Part shown: in pieces, positions 24,669 to 36,500 of the stretch | Layout: every line of letters starts with the position of its first letter | Numbering within the stretch: the first letter of the stretch is position 1 | Position numbers and translations under genes: made by a program | NCBI GenBank assembly: GCA_017311315.1 | Contig: CM029666.1 | Coordinates: 4,768,176-4,832,175, forward strand | Length of the DNA stretch: 64,000 bases | Reading direction: 5' to 3' | Source: Dendrocalamus latiflorus | Lineage: Eukaryota; Streptophyta; Magnoliopsida; Poales; Poaceae | The notes under the pieces: generated by a model | What the model was told of the DNA's origin: nothing | The model's input: the letters and a program-made list of their open reading frames with translations, nothing else | The model's database searches: none

Positions 24669-25144
24669 TTATTCTTGTATCTAAGGACGTGCCGGTAATC
24701 TGCAAGCATATCATGTCACTACAGTGCATACACAAAGATGCGCATGGATGAAGGACTGCCGAGCAATGGTCAAAGAGGTAGCATGCCTCTAGGTTTTCCT
24801 CCAGTTTTCAGCCGCAATCTTCAGATCAGGTGTTTCACCATGGTGCATTGCAGAAATGAGTGGAGTCCTGGATACCACATAGACCGAGGTTTATCAGCGC
24901 ACTTAAACAGTCTGTTGAGCATCAAATAGGATAGGAGCATGCATTTTATTTTCAGAACACAATAGGATTTGAATCCTGGATTGCTGATCATTGACGTTAT
25001 ACCGTCGCATTAGAGCTCCTACTGCGAAAAGGTAGGCAAACCCCATACCGCAGAAGGAAATGAGTTTTGAGCATAGCGTGATCAACATTGCCGAGAATTG
25101 CAGATTGCAGGGACATTTTAAGCAGCACCCTCCTGACGATTTCA

Positions 25145-25384
<240 letters not shown>

Positions 25385-25439
25385 TTATTTGGAAATACAA
25401 TAAAATAGTCCAGTAGAATCCAACACATATGTGCTCGAG

Positions 25440-25547
25440 TACTGCACAACTACTAGGTTTTAAGTGAAGAGTATGGCCTTTAAACCTACCATATCCCCTG
25501 AGTTTTAAGTGAAAAGTATGGCCTTTAAACCTACCATATCCCCTGAA
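25440..25547. repeat. 49-bp tandem duplication at an exon border
   Basis: A unit containing GTTTTAAGTGAARAGTATGG and CCTACCATATCCCCTGA occurs twice in tandem with one or two differences. It duplicates the donor side of the hexokinase pseudogene exon around 25535. This is a local rearrangement in a gene no longer under constraint. Confidence 0.8.
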
Positions 25548-25567
25548 TTGGGCAACTCTCCTTCCTA

Positions 25568-25690
<123 letters not shown>

Positions 25691-26533
25691 CTATTTCATT
25701 AAAAGATCTCTCAGGGTGTGATTCTTTTTCTAAGATTACAGATAGATTATCTTTATTTAGGAGCAATGGGCCAATGGCGATATATTGCCCTGGTCGGTTC
25801 GGCTTGAGCTTCTTGCTTATTTTTCACCACTCATAAATTTCGTCTTTTTCTGGACTTTTGGCTTTTTGTTGAGTTTTTTTGCCAGTTCTTTTTTTCCCAT
25901 ATTCGTTTGTATTATACATATTGGGCTAACATATTTTTTATATTTTTAAACATGTCAGCACTTACCAATGCAGCCACTTGCGTGTCCAGATCTTGCTTCT
26001 CCATAGCCCTTTGCAGTTCAGCCACTACATCTTTACCCACCTGATTTCAGAGAAATGTTAATTCGATGAAGAAGATGCAACTATAAACAGTCAAGCTATT
26101 TCATTTTTCATGCGTATACTTGATCTGACAAAACATAGTTACTCAAATAATTTAGTAAATTTCTTTTTTCCATTATGGCTTGACTGAAATGACAATATGG
26201 GGTTTCAAAAAGCTGTAATGTTGGCATTATCAATTTTACGTTGCATAATGTAAAGAGTTATGTCGAATTTGTGAGCACAAGGAAGTCTTACAGCATCACC
26301 AATAGAAAATGCCTTTGTCCACTTGACAAGGGTACCCGATGCAACAGACCGCTGCCTCACTGGGAAAGATCCGGTCATGAAACTTCTGTACTTTACACCC
26401 TGAACGTCCGGCCCAAAAGAAAGGAAATAGAAGGGAATAATTTCACGGACGTGATACCCATGAAGTCATCATATACAAATAAATTCAAGGCCCCTCTCAA
26501 TCAATAGCAATACGTACTAAGTGGGCTGCATGT

Positions 26534-26712
26534 AAGGTGTTGGGCTCCCTGTAATTTTTGAAAATCGTCCAAGTAATAATACGATAATCTATATCTCTAC
26601 TAACATAAAAGGGGTTTGTCTATCAAAATTTAAGGTGCTGGGCTCCCTGTAATTTTTGAAAATCATCCAAGAAATAATATAACAATCTATATCTCTACTA
26701 ACATAAAAGATT
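26534..26712. repeat. about 100-bp tandem duplication in the hexokinase pseudogene
   Basis: The block from GGTGTTGGGCTCCCTGTAAT to CTCTACTAACATAAAAG is repeated almost exactly from 26631. It lies where the missing third hexokinase exon would be expected, so loss of that exon and this duplication may be linked. Confidence 0.75.
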
Positions 26713-26801
26713 TGTTGCAAAGCATGGACATCTTACTAATATCCTGAAAAGTGGATGATGAATAATATCATATCAAAATCTCACATAGTAACAAAATTCT
26801 A

Positions 26802-26999
<198 letters not shown>

Positions 27000-27258
27000 C
27001 TAATAATTCTAGTTGTGAGCACAGGTTTACATAAAATTGCCCATTGAAATCTGCAGTCTTCATCATTAAATCTATCTATCAGCTAACCTCAAACCCGATA
27101 AAATACCACACGAATGGATCATATTTTAATGCTCTCGACATAATAAGGAGTTAATATTTCTACTTTGTAATGACCCAGACATCCACATCCATGAGTTCAG
27201 TCAAACGGCCATCTTATTCTAGTCCTTCCATTAACAGGCGCCCTTATTATATCATGCT

Positions 27259-27346
27259 TGTTGTGGCTACAGACCAAACAGAGAGAGATGATCGTGGAGA
27301 GTGATGAAGATGAGTGTAATGGCCTGGGTCCTCCCCATGGCTTACT

Positions 27347-27394
<48 letters not shown>

Positions 27395-27532
27395 AGGAGT
27401 GCTTTTACAGATATACCCTTACATCTGGTTATCCCCTCTGGGGGCAGTTATGTCATTACACATGGCCTATTCTGGGCCTTATAATCTCCTACCAGGCCTG
27501 CTGGGTTTAGGTGGGGGGCCACCCCTACGACA
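27259..27532 (-). repeat. 3' LTR of the Tat element
   Basis: On the plus strand this runs from TGTTGTGGCTACAGACC to CACCCCTACGACA; the element reads on the minus strand, so this is its 3' LTR. It contains a (CA)n tract at 27351-27391 that accounts for its extra length over the other LTR. Confidence 0.92.
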
Positions 27533-27659
27533 GGAGCCTTTCATGGTGAAGGGCTTCACAGGGCCGAAGCCATGTCGCCGAGTCCTTTGGCCCCCTCCGT
27601 CCCCTACGGCCTGTGAATTCCTCCAAGCTTGTGGTTGGGGAGCCCGAGGTCTGGGATGG

Positions 27660-28970
27660 TGTTAGCGGAGGCGGACGCCTGACTCGAAGCAGGCGCGCGC
27701 GCGCTCCGTCCTCTGTCCTTCGAACTGGTGGCAGCGGAGCTGGCGCCTAAATCGAAGCAGACGCGCGCGCTCCGTCCCCTGCCCTTCGAACGGGTGGCAG
27801 CGAAGTTGGCGCCCAAGTCGAAGTAGACGCGCGCACTCCGTCCCCTATCCTTCGAACGGGTGGCAGCGAAGCTGGCGCCCAAGTCGAAGTAGACGCGCGC
27901 GCTCCGTCGCCTACCCTTCGAACGGGTGGGCAGCGAAGCTGGCGCCCAAGTTGAAGTAGATGCGCGCGCGCTCCGTCCCCTACCCTTCGAACGGGTGGCA
28001 ACGAAGCTGTTGCCTAAGTCGAAGTAGGCGCGCGCGCTCCGTCCCCTACCCTTCGAACGGGTGGGCAGCGAAGCTGGCGCCTAAGTCGAAGTAGGCGTGC
28101 GCGCTCCGTCCCCTACCCTTCGGGCGGGTGGGCAGCGAAGCTGGCGCCTAAGTCGAAGTAGGCGCGCGCGCTCCGTGCCCTATCCTTCGAACGGGTGGCA
28201 GCGAAGCTGGCACCCAAATCGAAGTAGGCGCGCGCGCTCCGTCGCCTACCCTTCGAACGGGTGTCAGCGAAGCTGGCACCCAAGTCGAAGTAGACGCGCG
28301 CGCTCCGTCGCCTACCCTTCGAACGGGTGGCAGGGAAGCTGACGCCCAAGTCGAAGTAGGCGCGCGCGCTCCGTCGCCTACCCTTCGAACGGGTGGCAGC
28401 GAAGCTGGCGCCCAAGTCGAAGTAGACGCGCGCGCTCCGTCGCCTACCCTTCGAACGGGTGGCAACGAAGCTGGCGCCCAAGTCGAAGTAGACGCGCGCG
28501 CTCCGTCGCCTACCCTTCGAACGGGTGGCAGCGAAGCTGGCGTCCAAATCGAAGTAGGCGCGCGCGCTCCGTCGCCTACCCTTCGAACGGGTGTCAGCGA
28601 AGCTGGCGCCCAAGTCGAAGTAGACGCGCGCGCTCCGTCGCCTACCCTTCGAACGGGTGGCAGCGAAGCTGGCGCCCAAGTCGAAGTAGGCGCGCGCGCT
28701 CCGTCGCCTACCCTTCGAACGGGTGGCAGCGAAGCTGGCGCCCAAGTCGAAGTAGACGTGCGCGCTCCGTCCCCTACCCTTCGAACGGGTGGCAACGAAG
28801 CTGTCGCCTAAGTCGAAGTAGGCGCGCGCGCTCCGTCCCCTACCCTTCGAACGGGCGGGCAGCGAAGCTGGCGCCTAAGTCGAAGTAGGTGCGCGCGCTC
28901 CGTCCCCTACCCTTCGAGCGGGTGGGCAGCGAAGCTGGCGCCTAAGTCGAAGTAGACGCGCGCGCTCCGG
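27660..28970. repeat. 66-bp minisatellite array inside the Tat element
   Basis: About 20 tandem copies of a 66-bp unit of the form AAGTCGAAGTAGGCGCGCGC, then CTCCGTCGCCTACCCTTCGA and CGGGTGGCAGCGAAGCTGGC. Because 66 equals 22 codons, long frames stay open on both strands (22-residue peptide repeats). No start, splice or domain evidence supports translation. Minisatellites in this part of the element are known in Tat/Ogre elements. Confidence 0.92.
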
Positions 28971-29465
28971 GGCTGTTGTGACCTTGGAGTCTGGTAGTGC
29001 GCTTTTAATGGCGGCTTGAATCACGCCGACGCCTGATCTGGCAGAAGTCAGGCTGTCGCGTCGTGCAGTCTGCCCTGTTGCAGGTGGGGCGCGTGGCGAC
29101 TCACGACTGGTGCGTCGTGGGATGTGAGCGGTTGCGTGACCGCGGCCGTTCGCCTCGTCCCCCGAGAAGTTGGACGCGTGTTGAAGATGTAGGGGCGTTG
29201 TGTGCTGCTTGGCCACCTACCTGGCACGACCCTCTAGGTCCCAGCGGTTCTTCGTTCCAAATCTTGGATAGCCGAATCGCTGGGAATTTGATCCGTCTGT
29301 GCGCTGAGCCACAAGGCAGGCGAGCGGCCTTTATAAGGTGCTAGTGTTGGGGTGGAGGCACCCTTTCTTGCTTTGCTTTTTGATCTGCCGCTTCGCTTCC
29401 ACCCGTGCTAATTTTCACGCCAGTTGCTCCTTTGCCTGCATCTTCCTCCCTTGTCGCGAAGAGCG
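28971..29465 (+). other. region between the minisatellite and the antisense ORF
   Basis: Unique element sequence with no recognised domain. The CT-rich stretch just before 29466 could be the leader of the antisense ORF. No promoter motif was convincing. Confidence 0.35.
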
Positions 29466-32426
29466 ATGGCCAGCCAGGACGACGCCGCCTACCACCCCCG
29501 CAGTGGTTCCTTGCCTAGCCAGGGCGAAGCGACCCATCCTTCTCAGGAGTACAAACTGGTGCCGCGGGGGAGCTCGCGCGCCAACAAGTGGTGGAACGCC
29601 ATGGAGCACTCGGGAGGCTCCTGCTCCCGTGTGCTGGGGAAGAGCCGCATGACTGAAGGGACGCTGCAGCGACTCGTGGATGAGGGGAAGATCGTGGAAC
29701 GCAATGGGGCTCGCCTACCCCGTCGGGACGAGACGGAGCCGAAGCCCGGGGCCATGGAGGCTATTGTTTTCGTGGCGTTCTTCGATGCCGGCCTTCGAAT
29801 GCCCTGCACGCTGTTCGTGGGCGAAGTCCTGCGGGCCTACCAGTTGGAGCTAGCCCAGTTGACGCCCCACGCGATACTCCGCCTAGCCGTCTTCACGTGG
29901 GCGATGCGGACAGAGGGGTGGCGTCCCAGCGCGAGCTTATTCACCACCTGCACGACGCACACTGTCGACCCAGAAAGGTCGACGGGGCGGTGTCGAACTT
30001 CGGCGGTGTGGACTTTGTGCTCCGGGCGTCATGCGCGACGTTGTTCCCTGTGCCAGCCTTGTCAGGGCAATGGGCAGCCGGCTGGACGCGGTGGTGGTTC
30101 TATTACACCGTGACCGACAAGAGCAGAATGCATTGCCGAGGTGGGCCGATCTCGTTTAACAGCACGCCGAGTCTGAAGGCGGAGGTCGACGACACGCAAA
30201 AGCTACAGAGCCTTGTCGGTGTCGCCCGTCGAATGAGCGTGCGCGACCTAGCCGAGGAGTTCACGATGTATGGGGCGGCGCCACTCTCCTCCCGGGGAAA
30301 GTACGTTGGACAGAATGGCCCCCGCGAGGATGGGTTCGACCCATCCGTGTCTCGCCTGCCGCCGCCGTCCGCCCCTTGTAAGTTGCCCAGCACGCTTTAC
30401 GCGCGCCATTGTATCTGTTTGGCTTTCGCCTGACTGACGCGATCTCCTGCGCAGTGGCCCGGCTAGAAGATGCGGAGCGCGCGGTTACGGCGCTCCTCGG
30501 CCCGTACACGCTTAAGGAGCACCGGGCTCGTGATGCCGCAGTCAAGGCGGCTAAGCAGGGGCGGGTAAACCGCACCTGCGAGGCTGTGGGCATTGCCGTG
30601 CCCGAGCGTGCGGTGCCGAAAGAGCTTCCCGCCGGGACTCCGGGCGCTCAGGGCGGTGGTAGCCCTTCGGGGGTGCTATCTTCGCGACGCCGGGCGCGTT
30701 CCCCTGCCGCCATACGCGACCCTGCAGCCCCTCCGGCGGCTAGCCCAGCTGAGACGAGGCGTGCGACCGGCGGTGGGCCTGGCCATACTGCTTCGGAGGG
30801 GCGCACCGCCGCGGATCCCCCGGCACCTTCTGCCGACGCCCACGAGCCCGTGCTTGGGCTCGCGGCCGTCGTTGAGTTGGAACTCATCAACCCGGGGGGT
30901 GGCGCCGTTCCTGGCGAGCCAACCACGGTGGAAGGCGCGCTATCAACCGCAGCGGCCGACGAGGGCGTGCCCCCTACAGAGGAAGCCGTGGGGGCAACAT
31001 TGACTGGAGCTGGTCCTGCCGTGGAAGAATCGCCTGTGCCACCGCAGGCTAAACGCCCTCGGATGCAGTCCCCGCCGCCGACTAGGGGTCGATACGCTGT
31101 TGCGGAGCCTTGCCGCGGGATTACGGCGTCTGGCACGGCCGAGAAGACGTTCTCCCCGAGCGTCGAGGCGCCTGCCTTCCCCTGGGCGGTCGAACCGGTG
31201 CCACCTCCGACCGCGACGAGGGGCGCAGGAGGTAGGTGTGAGTCCCTTTCTTCACCTGACTTCGCGAGACTCTCTCCGATCTGCTCGCTCATTCTGCCGA
31301 CATCAGGTGAGACGACGTCTCCCGTACGCGGCGAAGGATCGAGCAGCGGAGGTATGCGCGAAGTTGGGAGCCTTGTGCAGGATGCCCCGCAGGTGTCCGC
31401 TGCTGCTGACGTGGCCGCGGCCGCGATAAACCTGGGCGCTTTGGGGCCGGGGCTCGCTCGCTCGGACTTCCTCCCTCGCCCGGAGGTATTTTGCGACCTC
31501 ACCGCAGCCGCAGAGCGTGCCGATAACGGCCTCAATCGAGAGGCGCTGTCGTCATGCGCGGGGGACCTCCTAGCGCTCGCGCTGCAGGCCTCCGAGATGA
31601 GGGTAAATACGTGCACTTCCGTTTGTAAGGTATTTCTGGACGCCTGCTGATTTGTTGTTTCTGCCAGACGCTTGCTCTCGGCCGGTCCTTTGACGAGGCC
31701 CGCGTCCGGGAGCGGAGGGCTCTGGAAGCCAGCCTCTGCGAAGCAAACACTGCTCTCACCACGAAGGATGAAGAACTTCGCGCGCTGGGGGACACCCTGG
31801 TGGCCGCACAACTCGAGGCCACGGAAGCTCAGATCGCCACGGCTGGGGAGCGCGCCGCCTTCGTGCAGCAGATCGCCGCCCTAGAAGGGGAGAAGGCCCA
31901 GCTGGCGGAGTCTGCTGCCGAGAACCACCGTGTCCTGGAAAATGCGTTCCTGTCGGCATGGCGGGCCATGGAGGCTCTGAACCAGGCCCTCCGGGATCTG
32001 TGCGTCCGAGTGCCGGACACTACGCACAGGCCGGAGGCCCTGTCGGAGTCGCTCGGGCTGATCGAGGAGGGGGCCGGCGTTGCTCTTCGTGGCGCCAGGA
32101 CCTTTGGCGAGCACTGCAGCTATGTTGGTGCGTGCTTCGCCCTCGCCCTGCTTCACACTCGTGGGTGTAGGCATACCCATGAGCTAGCGAACCCTCAACT
32201 GGATCCTCCCGACCGCCCAGAGGTTATGTCGGACGCCATCCGTTCCATCGGGCCTAGCCGGCAGAACTTCCATCAACGGATCTGGGGCCGCTTCGGGGAA
32301 GGTGTAGCGAGGGTCGCTGTGCAGCAGACGTTGCATGGGGAGGGGGACCTCCTCCAGTGGCTTGAAGGGGTCCTTCAGCGCCGTGATGACGACGGCGCGG
32401 GCTCGTCTGTGCCGCGCCAAGGCTGA
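29466..32426 (+). CDS. antisense ORF of the Tat element (gypsy-type putative transposon domain)
   Basis: A multi-exon plus-strand frame runs opposite to gag-pol. It starts MASQDDAAYHPRSGSLPSQG and contains FFDAGLRMPCTLFVGEVLRA and LELAQLTPHAILRLAVFTWA, typical of the grass 'putative gypsy type transposon' domain (PF04195 type). A frameshift lies near 29937, after which GWTRWWFYYTV continues in another frame. An intron is likely at 30379-30453 (GTAAGT to GCGCAG). The next segment is Pro/Ala-rich and ends ALQASEMR at a GTAAAT donor (31602). The last exon from about 31668 has a coiled-coil-like segment (AAFVQQIAALEGEKAQLAES) and ends at 32426. The role of these proteins is unknown. This copy is frameshifted, so probably not functional. 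Confidence 0.65.
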
Positions 32427-32587
32427 GCGGTTGGTCGGGAGGGCAGGGGGTTGACGCACTGGGTCCTACGCTTGTAACCATGTAACCCCTTTGCGTTTAT
32501 AATGGAACCAAATAGTACCTTATTCTTAGTGTTACCTGCCGCCGAACGCGGAGGGCAGGTCTGCGCGTCTCGTTTATACTCCGTGGA

Positions 32588-33430
32588 GTGGCGCGTGCAG
32601 AGGCGAACCTCGACGCTACGACTTCCTTTATAGTCCGAAGACTCGCGCGTGCGGAGGCGAACCTCGACGCTACGTCTTTTTTTAAAGTCCGTGGACTGTT
32701 GCGTGCGGAGCTAGGCTCGACGCTACGTCTTCTTTATAGTCCGGAGACTCGCGCGTGCGGAGGCGAACCTCGACGCTACGTCTTATTTAAAGTCCGTGGA
32801 CTGTTGCGTGCGGAACTAGGCTCGACGCTACGTCTTCTTTATAGTCCGGAGACTCGCGCGTGCGGAGGCGAACCTCGACGCTACGTCTTATTTAAAGTCC
32901 GTGGACTGGTGCGTGCGGAGCTAGGCTCGACGCTACGTCTTCTTTATAGTCCGGAGACTCGCGCATGCGGAGGCGAACCTCGACGCTACGTCTTATTTAA
33001 AGTCCGTGGACTGTTGCGTGCGGAGCTAGGCTCGACGCTACGTCTTCTTTATAGTCCGGAGACTCGCGCGTGCGGAGGCGAACCTCGACGCTGCGTCTTA
33101 TTTAAAGTCCGTGGACTGGTGCGTGCGGAGCTAGGCTCGACGCTACGTCTTATTTATAGTCCGCAGACTCTCGCGTGCGGAGCTAGGCTCGACGCTACGT
33201 CTTATTTAAAGTCCGTGGACTGGTGCGTGCGGAGCTAGGCTCGACGCTACGTCTTATTTATAGTCCGCAGACTCTCGCGTGCGGAGCTAGGCTCGACGCT
33301 ACGTCTTATTTAAAGTCCGTGGACTGGTGCGTGCGGAGCTAGGCTCGACGCTACGTCTTATTTATAGTCCGCAGACTCTCGCGTGCGGAGCTAGGCTCGA
33401 CGCTACGTCTTATTTAAAGTCCGTGGACTT
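32588..33430. repeat. 52/53-bp minisatellite array (105-bp dimer) in the Tat element
   Basis: Two related subunits alternate: one around GCGTGCGGAGCTAGGCTCGA, the other around GCGTGCGGAGGCGAACCTCG. Each is followed by CGCTACGTCTTNTTTA and AGTCCGNRGACT. The first part of the array is built of 105-bp dimers (35 codons, hence an open plus frame); towards 33130 the second subunit is replaced by the first. It lies between the end of pol and the antisense ORF. Confidence 0.9.
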
Positions 33431-33549
33431 TGTTCTGCTCAGCGCGGACAGGGGATGCTCTGGGAACAGCAACCTTTATTGAACTCCCGTTTGCGCGGGC
33501 GAGCATCGCCTAACAATGGGCTGGTGGCTCTACGCCTGCTGTCCTGCTT

Positions 33550-36500
33550 CTAGGCGTAGTACCGCCGCAACCTGTCCGCGTTCCATGTGTGCCGGAAGGC
33601 TTGTCCTTCGAGCGTGGCGAGGCGGTACGCCCCCTTCGGCAATGCCTCCGTTACGATGTACGGGCCTTCCCACTTGGACTCCAGCTTGCCGACGGTTTTG
33701 GCCTGGAGTGCCACTCTGAGGACGAGATCCCCAGGCTTGAACCCCCGCGGGCATATAGAGCGGTCCCGAGTACGCATTGTCTGCCGCGCGTACTTCTCGA
33801 CATGGTGGGCTGCGTCTGCCCGTATCCCATCGAGGAGGTCCAGGGACACACGGCGCTCGTCTTCGGGTGCTTGGACGAGGACCCTTCGCGAGCCGGCCTT
33901 GATTTCCTTGGGCGTCATCGCTTCGTCACCGAAAAGGAGTTTAAACGGCGTGAATCCCGTCGGGCGTGTTACCGTTGTGCGAAGCGACCATAGAACGCTG
34001 TGAAGTTCGCTTGGCCACCTGCCCTTCGGCAATCCAACCAGGCGCTTCTTGATGGCGGCGGAAATGGCGCCATTCGCCGTTCGACCGCCCCGTTGGACTG
34101 GGGATGCCCCACCGAGGCGAATCAGAGGGTGATGCCCATGCTGCCACAATAATCTTTGAAGAGGGTGGCGTCGAACTGCAGGCCATTGTCGACCGTGAGC
34201 TCCCGAGGCACACCGAAGCGACATATGATGTTTTGCCATAGGAAGCGCTGTATGGCCGCAGAAGTTACTTTGGCCAGAGCGATCGCTTCCGGCCATCTGG
34301 AGAAATACTCCAGCGCGACTACCACTAACCGGAGGTCCCCTGGAGCTCGGGCGAGTGGTCCTACTATATCGAGACCCCAGCGCGCCAGTGGCCACACCGG
34401 GGGAATTGGGTTGAGGCTTGTCGGGGGCCTGCGGATGATGCGCGCCATCCACTAGCACCCTTGGCACCGACGAACGAGGTCCTGGGCGTCGGTGATGGCA
34501 GTCGGCCAGTAGAAGCCTTGTCTGAACGCCTTGCTGACTAATGACCTCGGCGCCAGGTGGGATCCGCACACGCCCGCGTGGATTTCCGCCAAGAGTTCCT
34601 TTCCCTCCGCAGTCGAGAGGTAGCGCAGGAGCGGCGCGCAAACCCCTTTCTTGTAGAGTGTCCCTTCGAACACCTGGAAGGACCGTGCGCGGTGCTGCAA
34701 GCGTCGCAGTTCGGCAGGGTCCTCCGGCTCGGCGAGACCTTGTAAGAAATTGAAAATGGGCTCTCGCCAATCTCCTGGCCGATCAATGCGGTGGACAAGT
34801 GCCGCGTCCCGGTTGTCCTGCGCGATGGCCGCCTTTGCTAACACCTCGTAGAATGCCCCCTCGGGGGGGGGGGGGCAGTTGCTGGCTGGCCGCCTTGGCG
34901 AGGGCGTCAGCTTGCTCATTCTCCGCCCGGGGGATGGCCTTGACAGTGACACCCAAAAAGTGTCTTTCCCTCGCCCTCACCGCCGCGAGGTATTTGGCCA
35001 ACTCAGGGTCCTTGGCTTGATATGACTTGTCCACATGGCCGGCCACCAAGCGCGAGTCGGTGCGGACCAACACCCGTCTCGCGCCGACCGCCTTGAGCTT
35101 TGCCAGGCCAAAGAGCAGTGCCTCGTATTCAGCCGTGTTGTTGGAGGCGGGGAAGGCAAGGCGCGCTGAGTACAGCAAACGCTGTCCCTCGGGCGTGATG
35201 ATCACCGCCCCTACGCCCGCGCCGGCGACGCTGTAAGCTCCGTCGATTGTAAGCGTCCAGACAGGATCATCGTGCGTCTGGCCGGGTTGGGCCGACGGGG
35301 TCCATTCGGCGAGAAAATCCGTCAGGACTTGGGATTTAATTGCCGTCCGCGAAGCATACGTCAAGGAGAAGGGAGCGAGCTCGGCGGCCCATTTACCGAT
35401 ACGCCCCTGTGGACTCCTTGTTATGTAGCATCTCTGCCAGGGGGAATGAGGAAGGCACTGTGATCGGGTGAGCCAGAAAGTAATGCCGAAGCTTCCTGGA
35501 GGCCATGACCAGCGCGTAGGCGAGCTTCTCAAGCTCCGTGTATCTTGTCTTGGCGCCTTGAAGGGCTTCGGAGACAAAGTAGACGGGCCGCTGAATGGCG
35601 CCCTCCTCTAAGACGAGGACGGCGCTGACCGCGGTGGCTGACGCGGCCAGATAGAGCAGGAGGGGAGCCTCTGGTGCTGGGGCGACCAGAGTGGGGAGGC
35701 TTGCCAGGTGCTGCCTGAGCTCGTCGAAGGCCTTCGCGCAGTCTCCGTCCCAACGAAATCCATCACACCCGCGGAGTGTCTTGAAGAACGGCAGGCCCGC
35801 TCCGCCGCCCTGGAGAGGAAGCGGCTTAATGCTGCCATGCGGCCCGCGAGCCTCTGAACCTCCCTCGTTGTCTTGGGCGGCTCCATACCCAGGATGGCGT
35901 CTACTTTGTCGGGGTTCGCCTGGATGCCTCGCCCGGACACGAGGAAACCTAGGAGTTTGCCCGCCTGTACTCCGAAGACACACTTGTCGGGGTTGAGCTT
36001 GATGCCCGCCTTCCGGAGGTTGTCGAAGGTCTCCTGGAGGTCCCGGCCGTGTGGAGCAAGTTGCCGAGTTTTGACCACCACGTCATCGACATAGGCTTCG
36101 ACGTTCCTCCCAAGCTGGGCGGCCAGGGCAATGGCGACGAGTTGGGTGAAGGTAGCGCCTGCATTCTTCAAGCCAAAGGGCATTCTGACGAAGCAGAACG
36201 TCCCAAGTGGTGTGATGAAACTGGTCTTCTCCTCGTCGTCTTCGGCCATGTATACCTGGTGATAGCCGGAATAGGCGTCCAGGAAACTCATGAGTTCGCA
36301 CCCAGCAGTGGCGTCAACCAGCTGATCGATGCGCGGCAAGGGGTAGTTGTCCTTCGGGCACGCCTTGTTGAGTGCCGTGAAGTCGATGCACATGCGCCAG
36401 GCCCCGCTGGCCTTTTTGACTAGCACCGGGTTAGCGAGCCATTCTGGATGGTGGACCTCGCGGATGACCCCGGCGCGAAGAAGCTTCGCCACCTCTGCTT

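Noticed and set aside
28113..28795. Two overlapping 210-215-codon minus frames of 22-residue repeats
   Set aside because: They arise because the minisatellite unit is divisible by three. No start, splice or homology evidence supports a protein.
30648..31811. 387-codon minus-strand frame
   Set aside because: It is the antisense shadow of the GC-rich plus-strand ORF of the Tat element, has a Ser/Ala/Pro-rich composition and shows no domain.
32588..33238. 216-codon plus frame
   Set aside because: It is a translation of the 105-bp dimer minisatellite.
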